Below are positions 25,871 to 33,839 of a DNA stretch of 64,000 bases, piece by piece (positions within the stretch are counted from its first letter, which is position 1; every line of letters begins with the position of its first letter). The stretch covers positions 3,288,839-3,352,838 of the forward strand of contig NZ_KB890024.1 of the NCBI RefSeq assembly GCF_000372965.1, written 5' to 3'. The position numbers and the translations under genes were made by a program. The DNA comes from Hoeflea sp. 108. GTDB lineage: Bacteria; Pseudomonadota; Alphaproteobacteria; Rhizobiales; Rhizobiaceae. The notes below the pieces were generated by a model, which saw only the letters and a list, made by a program, of their open reading frames with translations, did no database searches and was not told where the DNA came from.

Positions 25871-26653
25871 ATGCAGATCAAGCTGATCAATCCGAACACC
25901 ACGGCATCGATGACAGAACTCATGGGTTCGGCAGCGAGAGCGGTTGCAGCACAGGGCACGGAGATAGTTCTCGCGACATCCAGATCAGGCGCTGTGTCGA
26001 TTGAAGGACATTATGACGAGGCGCTGAGCGTTCTCGGCACGATCGATCAAATACTGGAGGGGAACCCCGCCGATGCCTATGTGATCGGCTGCTTCGGCGA
26101 CCCTGGGCTGCTCGCGGCACGAGAGATCACGGCGGCACCGGTCCTTGGCATCGCCGAGTGCGCAATGCATGCCGCGACCTTCGTCGCCACGAGTTTTTCG
26201 ATCGTCACCACGCTTGAAAGGACCCGAATAATCTCGGAGCAGCTGGTGCGAAACTACGGCATGGAACGCCATTGTCGCCGGGTCAGGGCTACCGATGTAG
26301 CAGTCCTCGATCTCGAGGAGCCGGAATCCTGCGCCCGCGCCATCATCCTGGGCGAGTGTGAAGAGGCCCTTCGCACCGACAAGTCGGAAGCCATCGTCCT
26401 TGGCTGTGCCGGCATGGCGGACCTGGCGAAATATCTCGAAGAGCGTCTTGGCGTACCCGTCATCGACGGCGTTGCCGCATCGGTGAAGTTCGCAGAAGCC
26501 CTCGTCGGCATGAGGCTTCGCACATCCAAGATCGGCGACCTCGCCTATCCGTTGCCGAAGCCATACCTGGGCAAGCTCTCGGCCTATGCTCCAGCCCGGC
26601 TGTTTCCGGCCACCGCCCCGCAACAGACAGAACGCCTCGCGATTTTAGGATAG
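25871..26653 (+). CDS. Asp/Glu/hydantoin racemase-family protein
   Basis: About 260 residues. The opening MQIKLINPNTTASMTELM is typical of hydantoin racemases. The two catalytic cysteines sit in VIGCFGDPG and IVLGCAGMADL, spaced as in the family. Members racemise hydantoins, allantoin or acidic amino acids, or act as maleate isomerases. ATG 25871 follows AAGGAAGGGGAAG; the frame is open further upstream, but the ribosome site is decisive. It is divergent from the ABC importer and 4 bases from the flavin reductase, so the cluster may import and process one compound. Confidence 0.88.
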   Translation: MQIKLINPNTTASMTELMGSAARAVAAQGTEIVLATSRSGAVSIEGHYDEALSVLGTIDQILEGNPADAYVIGCFGDPGLLAAREITAAPVLGIAECAMHAATFVATSFSIVTTLERTRIISEQLVRNYGMERHCRRVRATDVAVLDLEEPESCARAIILGECEEALRTDKSEAIVLGCAGMADLAKYLEERLGVPVIDGVAASVKFAEALVGMRLRTSKIGDLAYPLPKPYLGKLSAYAPARLFPATAPQQTERLAILG

Positions 26654-26657
26654 GCAG

Positions 26658-27311
26658 ATGGATTTCGATTTCGCCGAACTTCCGGAGCAGCACCGCTACC
26701 GCCTGCTCAGCAACTTCGTCGGCCCGCGCCCGATCGCACTCGTGACGACGGTCGACGAGCACGGCTGTAACAATGCCGCCCCGATGAGCTTCTTCAACGT
26801 GTTCTCGCACGAACCACCGCTGCTGATCCTTGGCATGCAGTCCCGTCCTGACGGGACTGCCAAGGACACGGTCGCCAACATCAGGCGTTCGGGAGAGTTC
26901 GTGGTCCATATGGTCGACATGGCCATTGCCAGGGAGATGATCATCACAGGCATCAACTTCGCGAGCGACGTGGATGAGATCGAGTTCGCCGGACTGACAA
27001 GCGTAGCCGCAGTCAAGGTCGCCGCCCCCCGCATCGCCGAGTCGCCCTGCGCCATGGAATGCAGGGTGTCCCAAATCCTCGACTACGGCCGCCGCATCAT
27101 TGTCATCGGCGAAGTCATTCAGATGTATGTGCGCGACGAATGCCTGGACGAACGAGGCCGCTATGTGCGGCCCGAGGCCTATCAGCCGATCGCCCGCCTG
27201 CATGCCGACAACTACATCGTCGCTGACAATCAGTTTGTGTTGAAGAAGCCCGTCGACCTGCAGCATCACGAATTTGAGCCAGCACCTCAAGATCCGCGGA
27301 AGCATCCGTAG
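26658..27311 (+). CDS. Flavin reductase-like (FMN-binding split-barrel) protein
   Basis: A protein of 217 residues. VGPRPIALVTTVDEHGCNNA and PMSFFNVFSHEPPLLILG are typical of the flavin-reductase-like split-barrel family. Such proteins supply reduced FMN to oxygenases or act as oxidoreductases. It follows the racemase-like gene by 4 bases and is surely in the same operon. No monooxygenase partner lies in the cluster, so its electron acceptor is open. Confidence 0.88.
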   Translation: MDFDFAELPEQHRYRLLSNFVGPRPIALVTTVDEHGCNNAAPMSFFNVFSHEPPLLILGMQSRPDGTAKDTVANIRRSGEFVVHMVDMAIAREMIITGINFASDVDEIEFAGLTSVAAVKVAAPRIAESPCAMECRVSQILDYGRRIIVIGEVIQMYVRDECLDERGRYVRPEAYQPIARLHADNYIVADNQFVLKKPVDLQHHEFEPAPQDPRKHP

Positions 27312-27472
27312 CCAACTGGAACTCTTCAGGGCCGAATACGAGTTGATCGCGGAGAGACCGCTTCCAAGCTTCGGGTAAGAACAGCAGGGATGCAAGCGCC
27401 CCTAGACAAACGCTATCAGTAGTTTGGACAACCAACGGAGGAAGAGCTCAAGTCGAACACCCGGAAAAATGA
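27312..27472. other. Non-coding stretch, possible gene debris
   Basis: A short open stretch ending ELIAERPLPSFG and a TAA at about 27380 looks like the tail of a lost gene but cannot be identified. The whole 27312-27919 gap holds no intact gene apart from the AlpA-like remnant. Confidence 0.3.
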
Positions 27473-27742
27473 ACCCTGACTAAGGTATCCATTTTTGATG
27501 AGATTCCGACGCTCCGCTACAGCGATCTCAAACGTTTAGGCTACTGCCCTTGGTCAAAGGCCCACATGTGGAGACTGATCCGCAAAGGTCTCTTCCCCGA
27601 ACCAACTGTCATGGGCCGGCGGACACATCTCTGGACCGTAAGGTGCATGGACGGCCACCTCCGCAAGCATCAGGCCCTCAGGAAACTTGCAATGCGGAGA
27701 AGGCTAGCAATCTTACGTCCTGAGGGGAGCCGCCCCCGCTAA
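27473..27742 (+). pseudogene. AlpA/excisionase-like helix-turn-helix gene remnant without a start codon
   Basis: The frame between a TGA at 27470 and the TAA at 27740 encodes TLRYSDLKRLGYCPWSKAHM, then WRLIRKGLFPEPTVMGRRTH and LWTVRCMDGHLRKHQALR. This is the pattern of AlpA-type regulators: a winged helix-turn-helix with the GxFPxP and xxGRRxxxW turns. There is no ATG, GTG or TTG before the domain (only CTG 27476 or ATT 27491), so it is probably a relic. AlpA proteins control excision of integrative elements, and this one lies right beside the 3' end of a tRNA gene, where such elements insert. No integrase is visible. Confidence 0.6.
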
Positions 27743-27919
27743 TAGCGAGTCCGTCCCTGGCGACGCGAGCCGCCAGGGCACCTTATCTCGGCAGAACGGA
27801 TTGGTGGCGAGGCCTGAAAAGAGGCCTAATTCGGTCCGCAGATGAAATGCCGTTGCGGCCCAAGGCGCCCTTGCTTCGACAGAAGTAGGCAAAAACGCAC
27901 AGGGACAAAGCGATGGTTC

Positions 27920-27995
27920 TGGTGGGCCCGGAGGGACTCGAACCCCCAACCAAGCGGTTATGAGCCGCCGGCTCTAACCATTGAGCTACAGGCCC
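27920..27995 (-). tRNA. tRNA-Ile2 (anticodon CAU, lysidine-modified)
   Basis: The minus strand folds as a complete 76-base tRNA with encoded CCA. Acceptor stem GGGCCTG pairs with CGGGCCC, the D arm is GCTC...GAGC, the T arm is GGGGG TTCGAGT CCCTC, and the anticodon loop CTCATAA gives CAU. The anticodon stem and variable region (GGCGG, CCGCT, TGGTT) resemble E. coli ileX and not initiator or elongator Met tRNAs, so this is most likely the Ile2 tRNA whose C34 becomes lysidine to read AUA. Confidence 0.93.
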
Positions 27996-28128
27996 CACGC
28001 GGGCTGGATAGTGGCTTTTTCGGGCGGGCACAAGACATCTTCTCAGCAAGCTTGCACGTTGCCGCAATGCACCCATAATCCAACAGTAGTTCACCTTCCC
28101 GGAAGGGCCTTCCAGAATGGAGAATATT

Positions 28129-28845
28129 ATGAATCGCAAATACATGGCAGCACTGCTTGCCGCAACGCTCGCGCTTCCGGCAGCTGTCGCCCATGCCGAC
28201 AACCAGCCCTCGCCGCGCATCATCGTGATGGGCGAAGGCCAGGCCACCGTGGCCCCCGACCTGGCGCTGCTGTCGCTGTCGGTGATGCGCGAGGCCAAGA
28301 CCGCCCGGGAAGCGCTCGACGCCAACAACGACGCCATGGCCGCGGTCATCGCCGCAATGAAGGCGGCAAGCATCGCTGAACGCGACCTGCAGACCTCGGG
28401 CATCCAGATCTCGCCGCGCTACAACTACACCAACAAGCCCGACGGCACCCAGACCGCCGAACTGATCGGCTACCAGGTCACCAACACGCTCGCCGTGCGC
28501 GTCCGCGACGTCGCCAAGACAGGCGAAGTGCTCGACAAGGCCGTGTCGCTCGGCGTCAACCAGGGCGGCGGCATCACCTTCACCAACGACAATCCGTCCA
28601 AGACCATCACCGAGGCGCGCAAGCTTGCGGTTGCCGACGCCATCGACAAGGCCAAGGTCCTGGCCGAAGCCGCCGGCGTCAGCCTCGGCCGCGTCGTCGA
28701 GATCACCGACCAGTCCTATGCGCCGCCGCCGATGCCGATCGAAGCCAAGGCCTTCGACCGCGCAGCCGGTGCGGCAGCCCCTGTTCAGGCCGGCGAGAAC
28801 GCCTACCGCGTGCAGGTCAACGTCACCTTCGAAATGAAGAACTGA
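28129..28845 (+). CDS. SIMPL (DUF541)-domain periplasmic protein
   Basis: A protein of 238 residues with a signal peptide (YMAALLAATLALPAAVAHA) and a SIMPL domain: PRIIVMGEGQATVAPDLALL at the start, VGYQVTNTL-like (LIGYQVTNTLAVRVRD) in the middle and YRVQVNVTFEMKN at the end. Family members form periplasmic or outer-membrane assemblies and are linked to oxidative-stress tolerance; the exact role is unclear. ATG 28129 is preferred because GGAGAA precedes it; ATG 28117 is in frame. Confidence 0.9.
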   Translation: MNRKYMAALLAATLALPAAVAHADNQPSPRIIVMGEGQATVAPDLALLSLSVMREAKTAREALDANNDAMAAVIAAMKAASIAERDLQTSGIQISPRYNYTNKPDGTQTAELIGYQVTNTLAVRVRDVAKTGEVLDKAVSLGVNQGGGITFTNDNPSKTITEARKLAVADAIDKAKVLAEAAGVSLGRVVEITDQSYAPPPMPIEAKAFDRAAGAAAPVQAGENAYRVQVNVTFEMKN

Positions 28846-28901
28846 TTCTTTTTCCCCGGGGGCTCGTGCAGCGCACGGTTGCCCTGGTGATATCCTGGAC
28901 A

Positions 28902-28927
28902 GGGCCCCGTGCATCGCGCGGGGCCCT
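28902..28927 (+). terminator. Terminator of the SIMPL gene
   Basis: GGGCCCCG and CGGGGCCC form a perfect 8-bp stem with a 10-base loop, followed by TTCTGCTTT. Confidence 0.75.
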
Positions 28928-29011
28928 TCTGCTTTCCGGGCGCCGCCCTTTTTTCCGAGCCCGCCCCTTTTCCGAGTCCATTGCATCGGAGCAGTGAAGT
29001 CCCAAGACGCG

Positions 29012-29044
29012 AAAAACCCCGGAGGCCGAGCCTCCAGGGTTTTT
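29012..29044 (-). terminator. Bidirectional terminator of the gene at 29159-29551
   Basis: AAAAACCCCGGAGGC and GCCTCCAGGGTTTTT form a strong stem around CGA, with T runs for both strands. Confidence 0.85.
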
Positions 29045-29158
29045 GCCTGGAGCCGCACCCGCTGTCCCGGGGGCTCCCCACTATCCGGCGCCCGCGTCCG
29101 CGGGCGACGATCTTGCTACCGGCGCTCGGTTGCCAGCGCCCGGCTTACCGGCAACGGC

Positions 29159-29551
29159 TTACCAGCGAACCACGGGGCAGTTCGGGGCGCGGCCGAAGGT
29201 GACGGCGACGCGTTCGCCATATTTGCGGCCGGCGACCGTGATGGTGCGCGGGCCGACATCGGCGATGCGGGCGCGGCGCAGGCCCATGCGGTCGGCCTTG
29301 TCCAGCGCCCGGTCGGGCGTGCAGCGGCGATCCCAGCGGCCCTGGTCGGGGCGACGATTGTCCCAACGGTTGCCCCAGCGATTGTCGCGGCGGTTGTCCC
29401 AGCGGTTGTTGTCCTGAACGAACACGCCGACGCGCGGCTCGCCCTGGCCGAGATTGAGGTAAAGCCCGTCTGCCTGGGCCGAGGCCGGGATGGCGGCCAG
29501 CGTGCCGAGACCAATGAGAGCCGAAAGAGCGGCGGTCGTGAACTTGTTCAT
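29159..29551 (-). CDS. Periplasmic Arg/Trp/Asp-rich protein of unknown function
   Basis: 130 residues. The signal peptide (LSALIGLGTLAAIPASAQA) precedes a low-complexity stretch (NNRWDNRRDNRWGNRWDNRR) and a C-terminal domain with two cysteines (RRCTPDRALDKADRMGLR, APNCPVVRW). Proteins of this shape are common in rhizobia without assigned function. AAGGAGAAG precedes the ATG. The repeat could bind polyanions, but that is speculation. It ends in a strong terminator. Confidence 0.8.
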   Translation of the reverse strand: MNKFTTAALSALIGLGTLAAIPASAQADGLYLNLGQGEPRVGVFVQDNNRWDNRRDNRWGNRWDNRRPDQGRWDRRCTPDRALDKADRMGLRRARIADVGPRTITVAGRKYGERVAVTFGRAPNCPVVRW

Positions 29552-29781
29552 GAGGTCTTCTCCTTGAATTCGGGGGCGTCAGGCCGTTGTTGCCTAGCGA
29601 TGACCAGACAATGCACCTGGCCATCTGAACCGATGTCGAACCGCACGTTCATTTTCGGTTCATCCGCCATGTTTTTGATTTTTTTGATTCTTTTGGAGAA
29701 CACAGGCGTAGGCTCGGGCGCGGACGCTGCGCTCCGGCAGGGCAAAAGTCAGGGCAATGTCGGCAAGATAAGGAAAAAAGA

Positions 29782-30309
29782 TCAGGGCTCTTGGTCGAGC
29801 ATGTGATCGAAATAGTCCTCGGGCTCGGCGAGCTCGTCCTCATGCGCGGTCAGCTTGCCGCGCACCGAGATACCGGCCTCATGCACGGTCTCGCGGCTGC
29901 CCGAGACGAGATGGTGCCACCAGTAGAGATCGCGGCCCTCGCCGACCAGGCGATAGGCGCAGGTGCCGGGCAGCCAGGAGATGGTGCGCACATTGGCGGG
30001 CGTCAGCCCGACACAGTCAGGCACGCGCGCGAGGCGATTGGCATAATCGGAACAGCGGCAGGTGGCGCCGTCGAACAGGCGGCAGCCGACGCTCGTCCAG
30101 TAGATCTCGCCGGTGTCCTCGTCCTCGAGCTTGGACAGGCAGCATTTGCCGCAGCCGTCGCACAGCGCCTCCCATTGGGCGGGGCTCATCGCCTCCAGGG
30201 GCGTGGTTTTCCAGTACGGCTCATCCATGGTCTGGCATGTGGCGCGCATCGCATCCCGCGTCAAGCGCATGCGGGCCTCACGCCGGGCGAATGCAGGTTT
30301 TGTGTTCAT
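29782..30309 (-). CDS. YcgN-family (UPF0260) cysteine-cluster protein
   Basis: 175 residues from ATG 30309. ALCDGCGKCCLSKLEDEDTG, followed by VGCRLFD, CRCSDYANR and PDCVGLTP, makes the metal-type cysteine cluster of the YkgJ/YcgN family. WLPGTCAYRLVGEGRDLYWW is also characteristic. The role is unknown; a metal centre is likely. Family homology begins near PYWKTTPLEAMS, so ATG 30228 may be the true start; neither start has a clear ribosome site. Confidence 0.9.
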   Translation of the reverse strand: MNTKPAFARREARMRLTRDAMRATCQTMDEPYWKTTPLEAMSPAQWEALCDGCGKCCLSKLEDEDTGEIYWTSVGCRLFDGATCRCSDYANRLARVPDCVGLTPANVRTISWLPGTCAYRLVGEGRDLYWWHHLVSGSRETVHEAGISVRGKLTAHEDELAEPEDYFDHMLDQEP

Positions 30310-30447
30310 CGCCAGTTCAGTGAAGTCACGATATTGCCATGTTGCTGTCGGGCAAATGCCCCTAAACGATGCGACTGGCGGGCGGAACCATTACCGGTTC
30401 CACCTGTTTGGGCGGGGACGGGACACCTTTTGAGGAGACTTCCAGCA

Positions 30448-32775
30448 ATGAAACGCCAACCACGGATTCTCGCAGGCACGGCTATCGGCCTGTTCATGGC
30501 GTCCGCGCCGTTGGGCGCCATGCCGCTGCCATCGGGCATGGCATCGACGAACAGTCAGGCACTGCCGCTGGTGCGCGTGCAGGCCGAATGCCAGGAAGGC
30601 GAATCGGCCGAGGCCTGCGCCGCGCGCCAGGGCGGCGGCCAGCAGGCGCCCGAGCCCCGCCAGCAGCCGCAGGCCGAACAGCCGGCGCCCGAACCGCAGG
30701 CCGAGCAGCCGCAGCGCAAGAAGCGTCAGCCGGTCGAGGAAGCAGCCCCGCAGGAAGCTGCCCCCGAGCCGCAGGCCGAACAGCCGCAGCGCAAGAAGCG
30801 CCAGCCGGTCGAGGAAGCAGCCCCGCAGGAAGCTGCCCCAGAGCCGCAGGCCGAACAGCCGCAGCGCAAGAAGCGCCAGCCGGTCGAGGAAGCAGCCCCG
30901 CAGGAGGCCGCTCCCGAGCCGCAGGCCGAACAACCCAAGCACAAGAAGCGTCAGCCGGTCGAGGAAGCCGCTCCTCAGGAGGCGGCCCCCGAGCCGCAGG
31001 CCGAACAGCCCCAGGCTGAGCAGCCCAAGCACAAAAAGCGCCAGCCGGCAGCCGAGGCCCCTGTCGAACAGCCGGCCCAGACACCTGAGGTAGCGCCCCA
31101 GCCTGAACCGCAGGCCGAGCAGCCGGCGCCCAAGCACAACAAGAAGGAAAAGGCTCCGGCCGAGGAAACCAAGCCGGTCGAGACGCCCGAGGTGGCGCCT
31201 CAGCCAGAACCGCAGCCGCAGGCCGAGAAGCCGGCGGAAAAGCCGGCAGAAATAACGCCTGAGCAGGTTCCCACCCCGACCCCGTCGGGCGAAACCCCAG
31301 TCGAGGGCAAGAAGCCCGGCAAGCACAAGCCTGCCGAGCAGCCGGCGACGGAACAGCCTGCAACGGGCGAAAAGCCTGCCGAGGGCGCACAGCCGGCCGA
31401 AAAGCCTGCCGAGGGCGAAAAGCCGGCCGGCGAACAGTCGTCTGGCCAGCCGGCAGAAAAGCCGGCCACGGCGGAACAGCCAGCAACAGGCGAGAAGCCT
31501 GCAACTGCCGAACAGCCGGCTACGGGCGAAAAGCCTGCGACCGCCGAGCAGCCCGCAACGGGCGAACAGCCGGCCAAGCAGGTCGAAGAACGTCCGACCA
31601 TGCAGCGCGAGCAGCCGGCCAATCCGAACGATGCGCCGATCCTCGACAGCCAGAAGGAAGAGGTCGCCCCCGTCGAGGCCGGCCAGAAGCCGGCGCGCGG
31701 CAAGCCCGGCAAATCAGGCGAACAGGGCCAGACGGGCGAACAGCCTGCCCAGCAGCCGCAGCCTGTCGATCTCGGACCGCCGCCCACCGACGACAAGACC
31801 GCCCAGGAAGCGGCCCAGCCGGTCGAGATCAAGCCGGTCATCGCCGAACAGGGCACCCGCCTCGACAAGGCTCCCGATTTCGACATCCGCCGCCGTCCGC
31901 GGCCGGAAGGCACCGAAGTGCTGCGCGAGATCGGCGACCGCATCATCATCCAGATCAACAACCAGGTGATCGTCGAGAGCAACGACCGTCCGCGCATGAC
32001 GCGCGACGCCCAGGAGGTCTATTATGACGAGCTGCCGGGCGGACGCACCCGCGAGGTCATCGTCCGCGACAACGGCAACCAGATCATCACCGTGCGCAAC
32101 CGCTACGGCGACATCGTCCGCCGCTCGCGCATCACGCCGGACGGCCGCGAATATGTGCTGAACTACGTCGACGACCAGTATTACCAGGACATGGACGAAT
32201 GGCGCGATCCGGGCCTCGACCTGCCCCCGCTCCAGCTGCGCATCCCGCGCCAGCAATACATCCTCGATGCGCAATATGTTGACGATCCCGAGGCCTATTA
32301 TGACTTCCTCGAGCGTCCGCCGGTGGAACGCGTCAAGCGCCTCTACTCGGTCGACGAGGTCAAGCGTTCGGCCCGTGTCCGCGACATCGCCCGGCGCGTC
32401 GATCTCGACACGCTGAACTTCGAGTTCGGCTCGGCCTCGATCTCCGAGGACGAGGTCGCCAAGCTCGAGGGCGTCGCCAACGCGATCGAGAAGCTGTTGA
32501 AGAAGAACCCGGCCGAGACCTTCCTGATCGAGGGCCACACCGACGCCGTCGGCTCCGATGTCGCCAACCTGGCGCTGTCGGATCGTCGCGCCGAGTCCGT
32601 CGCCGATGCGCTGACCAATGTCTTCGGCATCCCGCCGGAGAACCTGACGACGCAAGGCTATGGCGAGCGTTACCTCAAGGTGAAGACGGAGGCCCGCGAG
32701 CGCGAAAACCGCCGCGTCGCCATCCGCCGCATCACGCCGCTTGTGGCGCCCGTCGCCAGCGCCAACGCCAACTGA
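30448..32775 (+). CDS. OmpA-family protein with long Pro/Glu/Gln/Ala repeat region
   Basis: 775 residues. A signal peptide (GTAIGLFMASAPLGAMP) leads to a low-complexity region (about 60-480) made of EPQAEQP, KKRQPVEEAAPQE and GEKPATAEQP repeats. A linker follows, and then an OmpA C-terminal peptidoglycan-binding domain (about 645-770) with LNFEFGSASIS, IEGHTDAVGSD, NLALSDRRAESVADAL and ENRRVAI. The conserved Asp and Arg for diaminopimelate are present. It should tether the outer membrane or a periplasmic partner to peptidoglycan, the repeats forming an extended spacer. GAGGAG precedes ATG 30448. Confidence 0.93.
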   Translation: MKRQPRILAGTAIGLFMASAPLGAMPLPSGMASTNSQALPLVRVQAECQEGESAEACAARQGGGQQAPEPRQQPQAEQPAPEPQAEQPQRKKRQPVEEAAPQEAAPEPQAEQPQRKKRQPVEEAAPQEAAPEPQAEQPQRKKRQPVEEAAPQEAAPEPQAEQPKHKKRQPVEEAAPQEAAPEPQAEQPQAEQPKHKKRQPAAEAPVEQPAQTPEVAPQPEPQAEQPAPKHNKKEKAPAEETKPVETPEVAPQPEPQPQAEKPAEKPAEITPEQVPTPTPSGETPVEGKKPGKHKPAEQPATEQPATGEKPAEGAQPAEKPAEGEKPAGEQSSGQPAEKPATAEQPATGEKPATAEQPATGEKPATAEQPATGEQPAKQVEERPTMQREQPANPNDAPILDSQKEEVAPVEAGQKPARGKPGKSGEQGQTGEQPAQQPQPVDLGPPPTDDKTAQEAAQPVEIKPVIAEQGTRLDKAPDFDIRRRPRPEGTEVLREIGDRIIIQINNQVIVESNDRPRMTRDAQEVYYDELPGGRTREVIVRDNGNQIITVRNRYGDIVRRSRITPDGREYVLNYVDDQYYQDMDEWRDPGLDLPPLQLRIPRQQYILDAQYVDDPEAYYDFLERPPVERVKRLYSVDEVKRSARVRDIARRVDLDTLNFEFGSASISEDEVAKLEGVANAIEKLLKKNPAETFLIEGHTDAVGSDVANLALSDRRAESVADALTNVFGIPPENLTTQGYGERYLKVKTEARERENRRVAIRRITPLVAPVASANAN
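30691..31065 (+). repeat. In-frame 75-bp tandem repeats inside the OmpA-family gene
   Basis: Four full units start at 30691, 30766, 30841 and 30916, with a degenerate fifth from 30991. Each encodes 25 residues of the type EPQAEQPQRKKRQPVEEAAP plus QEAAP. Units 1-3 have QRKKRQ, units 4-5 KHKKRQ. Unit number is likely to vary between strains. Confidence 0.9.
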
Positions 32776-33036
32776 CAGCGCGTCCGCGCGGAGGTTTCCG
32801 CGCGGAAACAAAGGGTTGCACGGGCACAATGATTCAGTTCGTCATCGTGCCCGTGCCTGTAAAGACCAGCCCCGGCAGGGTTTCGCACCGGTCGGGGCTG
32901 CCACATTTGACCTGATGCCGCCGGTAACAATCACGCGAGCAACAGGCTTTCGCCATTGATTCGCTGGATTTTGATGCCACCTTGAACGTGACGTGGTTCC
33001 CTGCCCCGTCCGTCTCCGGCACCATTAGGAGACACA
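32776..33036. other. Intergenic region with stacked hairpins after the OmpA-family gene
   Basis: A perfect palindrome GTTTCCGCGCGGAAAC lies at about 32794-32809. A 15-bp stem with one mismatch and a 9-base loop lies at 32818-32856 (GCACGGGCAC...GTGCCCGTGC). A third stem CAGCCCCG/CGGGGCTG lies at 32867-32900. None has a T run. The remaining ~130 bases up to 33036 show no frame. Confidence 0.6.
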
Positions 33037-33077
33037 GGCCCGGCCGAATCCCCCCTCCAGCGGCCGGGCCTTGTTTT
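33037..33077 (+). terminator. Strong Rho-independent terminator upstream of the UPF0114 gene
   Basis: GGCCCGGCCG and CGGCCGGGCC form a perfect 10-bp stem with a 14-base loop, followed by TTGTTTT. It is 260 bases past the OmpA-family stop, so it may end a separate small transcript (see findings). Confidence 0.75.
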
Positions 33078-33160
33078 ATCCGGCCGCCTGTTGCATTCGT
33101 GCGGCACAATTCCTCACCCAATCGCCAGTTTTCCCCAAACCGCAAAACTTCGGACGTCTG

Positions 33161-33691
33161 ATGAAACGCCTCGAACTCGCCATCGAATCCGTCATTCTCG
33201 CCTCGCGCTGGCTGCTCGTGGTGTTCTATCTCGGCCTTGCCGTAGCGCTCGGCATCTACGCCCTGTCCTTCGTCAAGAAGCTCTACGACTTCACCGTCAA
33301 GGTGATGGTGCTCGACGACACCGACACCATCCTGAAGGTGCTGGGGCTGATCGATGCGGCACTTGTCGCCTCGCTCGTGGTGATGGTCATCATCTCCGGC
33401 TACGAGAACTTCGTCAGCCGCTTCGACGACCATGACGGCGAGGTCCACTGGCTCGGCACCATCGACATCAGCTCGCTCAAGATCAAGGTCGCCTCGACGA
33501 TCGTTGCGATCTCGTCGATCCATCTGCTGCAGGTGTTCCTCAACCACCAGCAATACACCTCCGAACAGCTGATGTGGCTGACGCTGATCCACCTCACCTT
33601 CGTGCTGTCGGCCCTGCTGCTTGCCTATATCGACCGCCTCACCGGCCTGACCAAGGGCGCCAAGAAGGGCGACGACGGCCCGAGCATCTAG
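33161..33691 (+). CDS. UPF0114 (YqhA/TIGR00645)-family inner-membrane protein
   Basis: 176 residues with three to four hydrophobic helices. LELAIESVILASRWLLVVFY is the family opening, and SGYENFVSR, HWLGTIDISSLKIKVASTIV and SSIHLLQVFL are signatures. Function is unknown. ATG 33161 starts directly with the family sequence. The stop codon TAG is provided by the end of the inserted repeat element at 33688-33792. Confidence 0.92.
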   Translation: MKRLELAIESVILASRWLLVVFYLGLAVALGIYALSFVKKLYDFTVKVMVLDDTDTILKVLGLIDAALVASLVVMVIISGYENFVSRFDDHDGEVHWLGTIDISSLKIKVASTIVAISSIHLLQVFLNHQQYTSEQLMWLTLIHLTFVLSALLLAYIDRLTGLTKGAKKGDDGPSI

Positions 33692-33792
33692 AGCAATTCC
33701 AGGAAAAGTGCGCAGCGGTTTTCCGTCCGGAAGTGCGCAAAACAAAGAGATAGAGGGTTTCCGCAATTCGAAGAAAAGCGGAAACGCTCTAG
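33688..33792. repeat. Rhizobial intergenic repeat element (RIME-like) with CTAGAGC termini
   Basis: A 105-base element with terminal inverted repeats CTAGAGC (33688-33694) and GCTCTAG (33786-33792), and internal pairs such as GGAAAAGTGCGCAGCGG and GTTTCCGC/GCGGAAAC. The segment AAAGAGATAGAG is typical of the widespread rhizobial intergenic elements as I remember them. A fragment of its left half recurs near 42471-42497. Confidence 0.7.
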
Positions 33793-33839
33793 GCTCGGAC
33801 GGATTCAGTTTCGCAGCAGATGCGTCGACAAGGCTGAAT

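Larger units (their letters stand above)
28846..29158. other. Intergenic region holding two terminators
   Basis: 313 bases between the convergent SIMPL and RcnB-like genes. The terminators at 28902-28927 and 29012-29044 are its only clear content. Confidence 0.6.

Noticed and set aside
27920..27995. Elongator or initiator Met tRNA, because of the CAU anticodon
   Set aside because: The anticodon stem, variable region and acceptor stem resemble tRNA-Ile2 (ileX type); initiator features are absent.
30691..31065. Regular repeats that might be taken for a CRISPR array
   Set aside because: The units are contiguous, 75 bases long, in frame and without unique spacers; they are coding tandem repeats.
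30494..31504. Long minus-strand frames over the OmpA-family repeats
   Set aside because: They come from the repetitive coding sequence read backwards (Arg/Ala/Pro- or Leu/Gly-rich) and have no ribosome site.
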